From Pedobacter sp. Leaf216 (GTDB taxonomy: Bacteria; Bacteroidota; Bacteroidia; Sphingobacteriales; Sphingobacteriaceae): DNA of 64,000 bases. Location of the stretch: NCBI RefSeq assembly GCF_001421515.1, contig NZ_LMKM01000004.1:62001-126000 (forward strand), given 5' to 3'. Shown piece after piece: positions 61,841-64,000 of the stretch (position 1 is the first letter of the stretch; each line of letters begins with the position of its first letter). A model generated the notes under the pieces. The model saw nothing but the letters and a program-made list of their open reading frames with translations, was not told the origin of the DNA and made no database searches. The position numbers were made by a program, and so were the translations under genes.

Positions 61841-64000
61841 ATGAAAAAAAAACTACTACTAATTTTTATTGGTACGTTTTTGTTGCTGGCTCATGCCATA
61901 GCGCAACAAATAACCATTACCGGTAAGGTTACATCAACTGATGGGCCTATACCAGGTGTTTCCATCCGAGTAAAAGGAAGCACTACAGTTGCACAAACCA
62001 ACGCTGAAGGAAACTATGCTATTAAGGCCTTAAAAACAGATGTGCTAACCTTTTCTTACATCGGTTATAGAACGCAGGAAAGAGCAGTTGGTGGTAACAC
62101 AACTGTCAATATCGTTTTGGCCAGCGATGCGAGTAATTTAGAAGAGGTGGTGGTAACAGGGCAAGGTATTACACGTAATAAAAAAGCATTGGGCTATTCT
62201 GCCCAAACGCTCAAAGGTGCTGAAATTGCCGATACACAACGCGATAATTTTTTAAATGCGTTACAGGGAAGGGTTGCCGGCGCAATTATAACGCCTACAA
62301 CTGGCTTACCAGGCTCTTCATCGCAAATTATTATTAGGGGCGGTGTTTCGCTTGATGGAGATAATCAGCCATTATTTGTGGTAGATGGTTTGCCAATTTC
62401 CAACAAAACATTTTCTGATTATAACTTGGTTGGGCAGGGTAGTTTTAACCGCACCAACGATTATGGTAACCGCGTAATGGATATCAACCCTGAGGAGATC
62501 GAATCTGTAACCATCTTAAAAGGGCCAGAAGCTGCTGCATTATACGGAACCGAGGGGGCGTCTGGTGCAGTAGTTATTACTACAAAAAAGGCTAAAGCAG
62601 GTACGGCCAGAGCCACTTACAGCAACTCATTCCGTGTGGAAAATATTTATCGTTTTCCTGATTATCAAACTGTATATGGTGGTGGAGCAGGTGGTATATT
62701 CGACGAAGAAGTTAGAACAAGAACTTATTTTGGTGCTAAATACCCAGAGAGATTACCTGTATATGATAACCTTCAAAATTTTTATCAGACTGGTTTTACT
62801 CAAAAACATAATGCATCTGTAGAAGGTGGATCTGAAAAGCTATCGGTAAGAACCAGTTTAGGTTACACGGATCAAAAAGGTTATATTCCTGGTACTGGCT
62901 ATAACAGTTTAAACTTTAAACTAAGTGGGGTTTCCAAAATCAGCGATAAGTTAAGTCTCAACGCTTCAGTAAATTTCATATCATCTAAAACTGATAAAAC
63001 ATACAGAGGCGTTGGTAGCCCTATGTTAAGTTCTTTATCATGGCCCCGGGTAGATGATATGCGGAATTATATTGATCCGCAGACAGGTGGAAGAAGGATT
63101 TTGGGATCAAGTTTGGGAGCTGAGCTCGACAATCCATACTGGGGGGTGAACAAAAATCCAAACTATGATAAGCTAAACCGCATTTTAACTAATGTTGGTT
63201 TAGATTATACTCCTGCTAAATGGTTCTCCGTTACCGGTAGGGTAGGTGCCGATATGTTTACGCAAACCGGGTTATCTGCCTATCATCCCCAATCATATGC
63301 CTCTAATGTAAGTGGAACAGTATATTCAGGCGGTGCTATAAATACCTATCAGGATGTAAAGCGATTATTCAATGCCTCGCTTGTTGGTACATTTAGAAAA
63401 GACTTTGGTAAGTTTAAACCTATTTTAAGAATCGGTGGAGATTTAACTGATGATGATGATGCTACCAACGCACAATTTGGTACCCGTTTTTATGAGCAAG
63501 ACTACTATAGTATAAACAATACCGACCCAACAACGCAACGGGTTGCTTATTCTGATTTTATTAAACGTAAAGTTGGCGGTTTTGCACAGGCGGAATTAGG
63601 TTATGATGAATTTCTTTATCTAACCTTAACTGGCCGCGAAGATATCTCATCAACACTTCCGAGCAAAAACAATAGCTTCTTTTATCCGGCAACATCCTTG
63701 AGTTTTGTATTTTCAGAATTGCCAGCTGTTAAGACATTAAATTGGTTGTCATTTGGAAAATTAAGAGCATCATGGGGGCAATCTGGTAAAGATGCGAGAA
63801 CGGCTTACATCACAAAAACAAAACTTCTTGCACAAACCACAACCGGTGGCGGTTTTGCAACAGATGTAACAGCAGGAAATCCTGATCTGGTAGCTGAGTT
63901 TACAACATCAAAAGAGGTGGGTATGGAATTGGGATTTTTTAACAACAGGTTATCTTTTGATTTTTCTCTTTATGAAAACCTTTCAGATAAACAAATCACG
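61841..64000 (+). CDS. SusC/RagA-type TonB-linked outer-membrane receptor (3' partial)
   Basis: The frame stays open for 720 codons from the ATG at 61841 to the window edge, so the gene continues beyond. Signal peptide: KKKLLLIFIGTFLLLAHAIA. Then a carboxypeptidase-regulatory-like domain (about 22-102; ITGKVTSTDGPIPGVSIRVK), the plug (EEVVVTGQGITRNKKALGYS; GRVAGAIITPTTGLPGSSSQ; DGLPISNK; AALYGTEGASGAVVITTKKA) and the beginning of the barrel. It is divergent from deoR by 234 bases and probably controlled by it. A SusD-like partner would be expected just past the edge. It is clearly distinct from the first SusC in sequence. Confidence 0.94.
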   Translation, partial: MKKKLLLIFIGTFLLLAHAIAQQITITGKVTSTDGPIPGVSIRVKGSTTVAQTNAEGNYAIKALKTDVLTFSYIGYRTQERAVGGNTTVNIVLASDASNLEEVVVTGQGITRNKKALGYSAQTLKGAEIADTQRDNFLNALQGRVAGAIITPTTGLPGSSSQIIIRGGVSLDGDNQPLFVVDGLPISNKTFSDYNLVGQGSFNRTNDYGNRVMDINPEEIESVTILKGPEAAALYGTEGASGAVVITTKKAKAGTARATYSNSFRVENIYRFPDYQTVYGGGAGGIFDEEVRTRTYFGAKYPERLPVYDNLQNFYQTGFTQKHNASVEGGSEKLSVRTSLGYTDQKGYIPGTGYNSLNFKLSGVSKISDKLSLNASVNFISSKTDKTYRGVGSPMLSSLSWPRVDDMRNYIDPQTGGRRILGSSLGAELDNPYWGVNKNPNYDKLNRILTNVGLDYTPAKWFSVTGRVGADMFTQTGLSAYHPQSYASNVSGTVYSGGAINTYQDVKRLFNASLVGTFRKDFGKFKPILRIGGDLTDDDDATNAQFGTRFYEQDYYSINNTDPTTQRVAYSDFIKRKVGGFAQAELGYDEFLYLTLTGREDISSTLPSKNNSFFYPATSLSFVFSELPAVKTLNWLSFGKLRASWGQSGKDARTAYITKTKLLAQTTTGGGFATDVTAGNPDLVAEFTTSKEVGMELGFFNNRLSFDFSLYENLSDKQIT

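Noticed and set aside
1..64000. CRISPR arrays, insertion sequences, prophage, tRNA and rRNA genes
   Set aside because: Read for regularly spaced repeats, transposase motifs, integrase genes and tRNA-like cloverleaves; none was found. A tRNA search program would settle the tRNA part.

Overview
The window is an AT-rich chromosomal segment from a Bacteroidota member, most likely the family Sphingobacteriaceae and Pedobacter-like. The evidence is two SusC/RagA TonB-linked receptors with one SusD-like lipoprotein, a PorP/SprF protein beside a giant type IX secretion (T9SS) adhesin, Bacteroidota-type promoters (TANNTTTG at -7, TTTG near -33), start codons without Shine-Dalgarno sequences, futalosine-pathway menaquinone genes, and Bacteroidota-restricted small families such as DUF3127. 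The genus is an inference; no rRNA or tRNA gene is visible to confirm it.

Layout. 1-4.4 kb is a housekeeping run on the + strand: miaB (5' end cut by the window edge), a sigma-54 activator without a receiver domain, lptE, an unknown TPR-like protein and secG. 4.4-7.7 kb is a phosphate block: a PhoR-like kinase, a DUF47/PhoU-like protein and a PiT transporter. The kinase gene and the transporter operon each have two TTAACA boxes exactly 11 bp apart, a probable Pho box. 7.7-10.4 kb holds a PaiB-like flavoprotein and an ECF sigma/anti-sigma pair in which the anti-sigma protein carries carboxypeptidase-regulatory-like and TonB-C-like domains. 10.5-12.5 kb holds a DUF4197 protein and a PD40 lipoprotein.

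12.8-15.8 kb is an accessory-looking block: a second ECF sigma factor, three small histidine-rich membrane or envelope proteins, a truncated glycosyltransferase-like ORF and an Hsp20 chaperone, interrupted by a 617-base gap with a direct repeat. 15.9-20.9 kb holds a DEAD-box helicase, an AEC transporter, L-serine dehydratase, an RDD protein and an MgtC-like protein. 20.9-28 kb is the T9SS adhesin with its PorP/SprF partner. 28-30.3 kb is groES-groEL. 30.5-32.8 kb is the uncharacterised DUF4130/radical-SAM pair predicted to act on DNA. 32.8-37 kb holds small unknowns, an HD hydrolase, an XRE regulator, a THUMP methyltransferase and the DUF3127 protein, which has an SSB-like acidic tail. 37-40 kb is a two-component system followed by repeat-filled DNA.

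40-44 kb is cofactor and lipid metabolism (mqnD, mqnB, a PTPS-family enzyme, folE, fabD). 44-48.7 kb holds a 1244-residue NtrY-like polytopic kinase and a coiled-coil membrane protein. 48.8-56.3 kb is a sugar/amino-sugar block: a GH10-like glycosidase, a LacI regulator, a NagX-like acyltransferase, a NagB-PIG-L fusion and anmK. 56.3-64 kb carries a SusC/SusD pair, a DeoR regulator, and a second SusC divergent from deoR and running off the window edge. 10-bp-period TGCG repeats lie between deoR and this last susC.

No CRISPR array, insertion sequence, prophage, tRNA or rRNA was seen. The least-described candidate systems are the radical-SAM/DUF4130 pair, the DUF3127 protein with its SSB-like tail, and the ECF/His-rich/Hsp20 block. 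Residue positions of domains are hand estimates.
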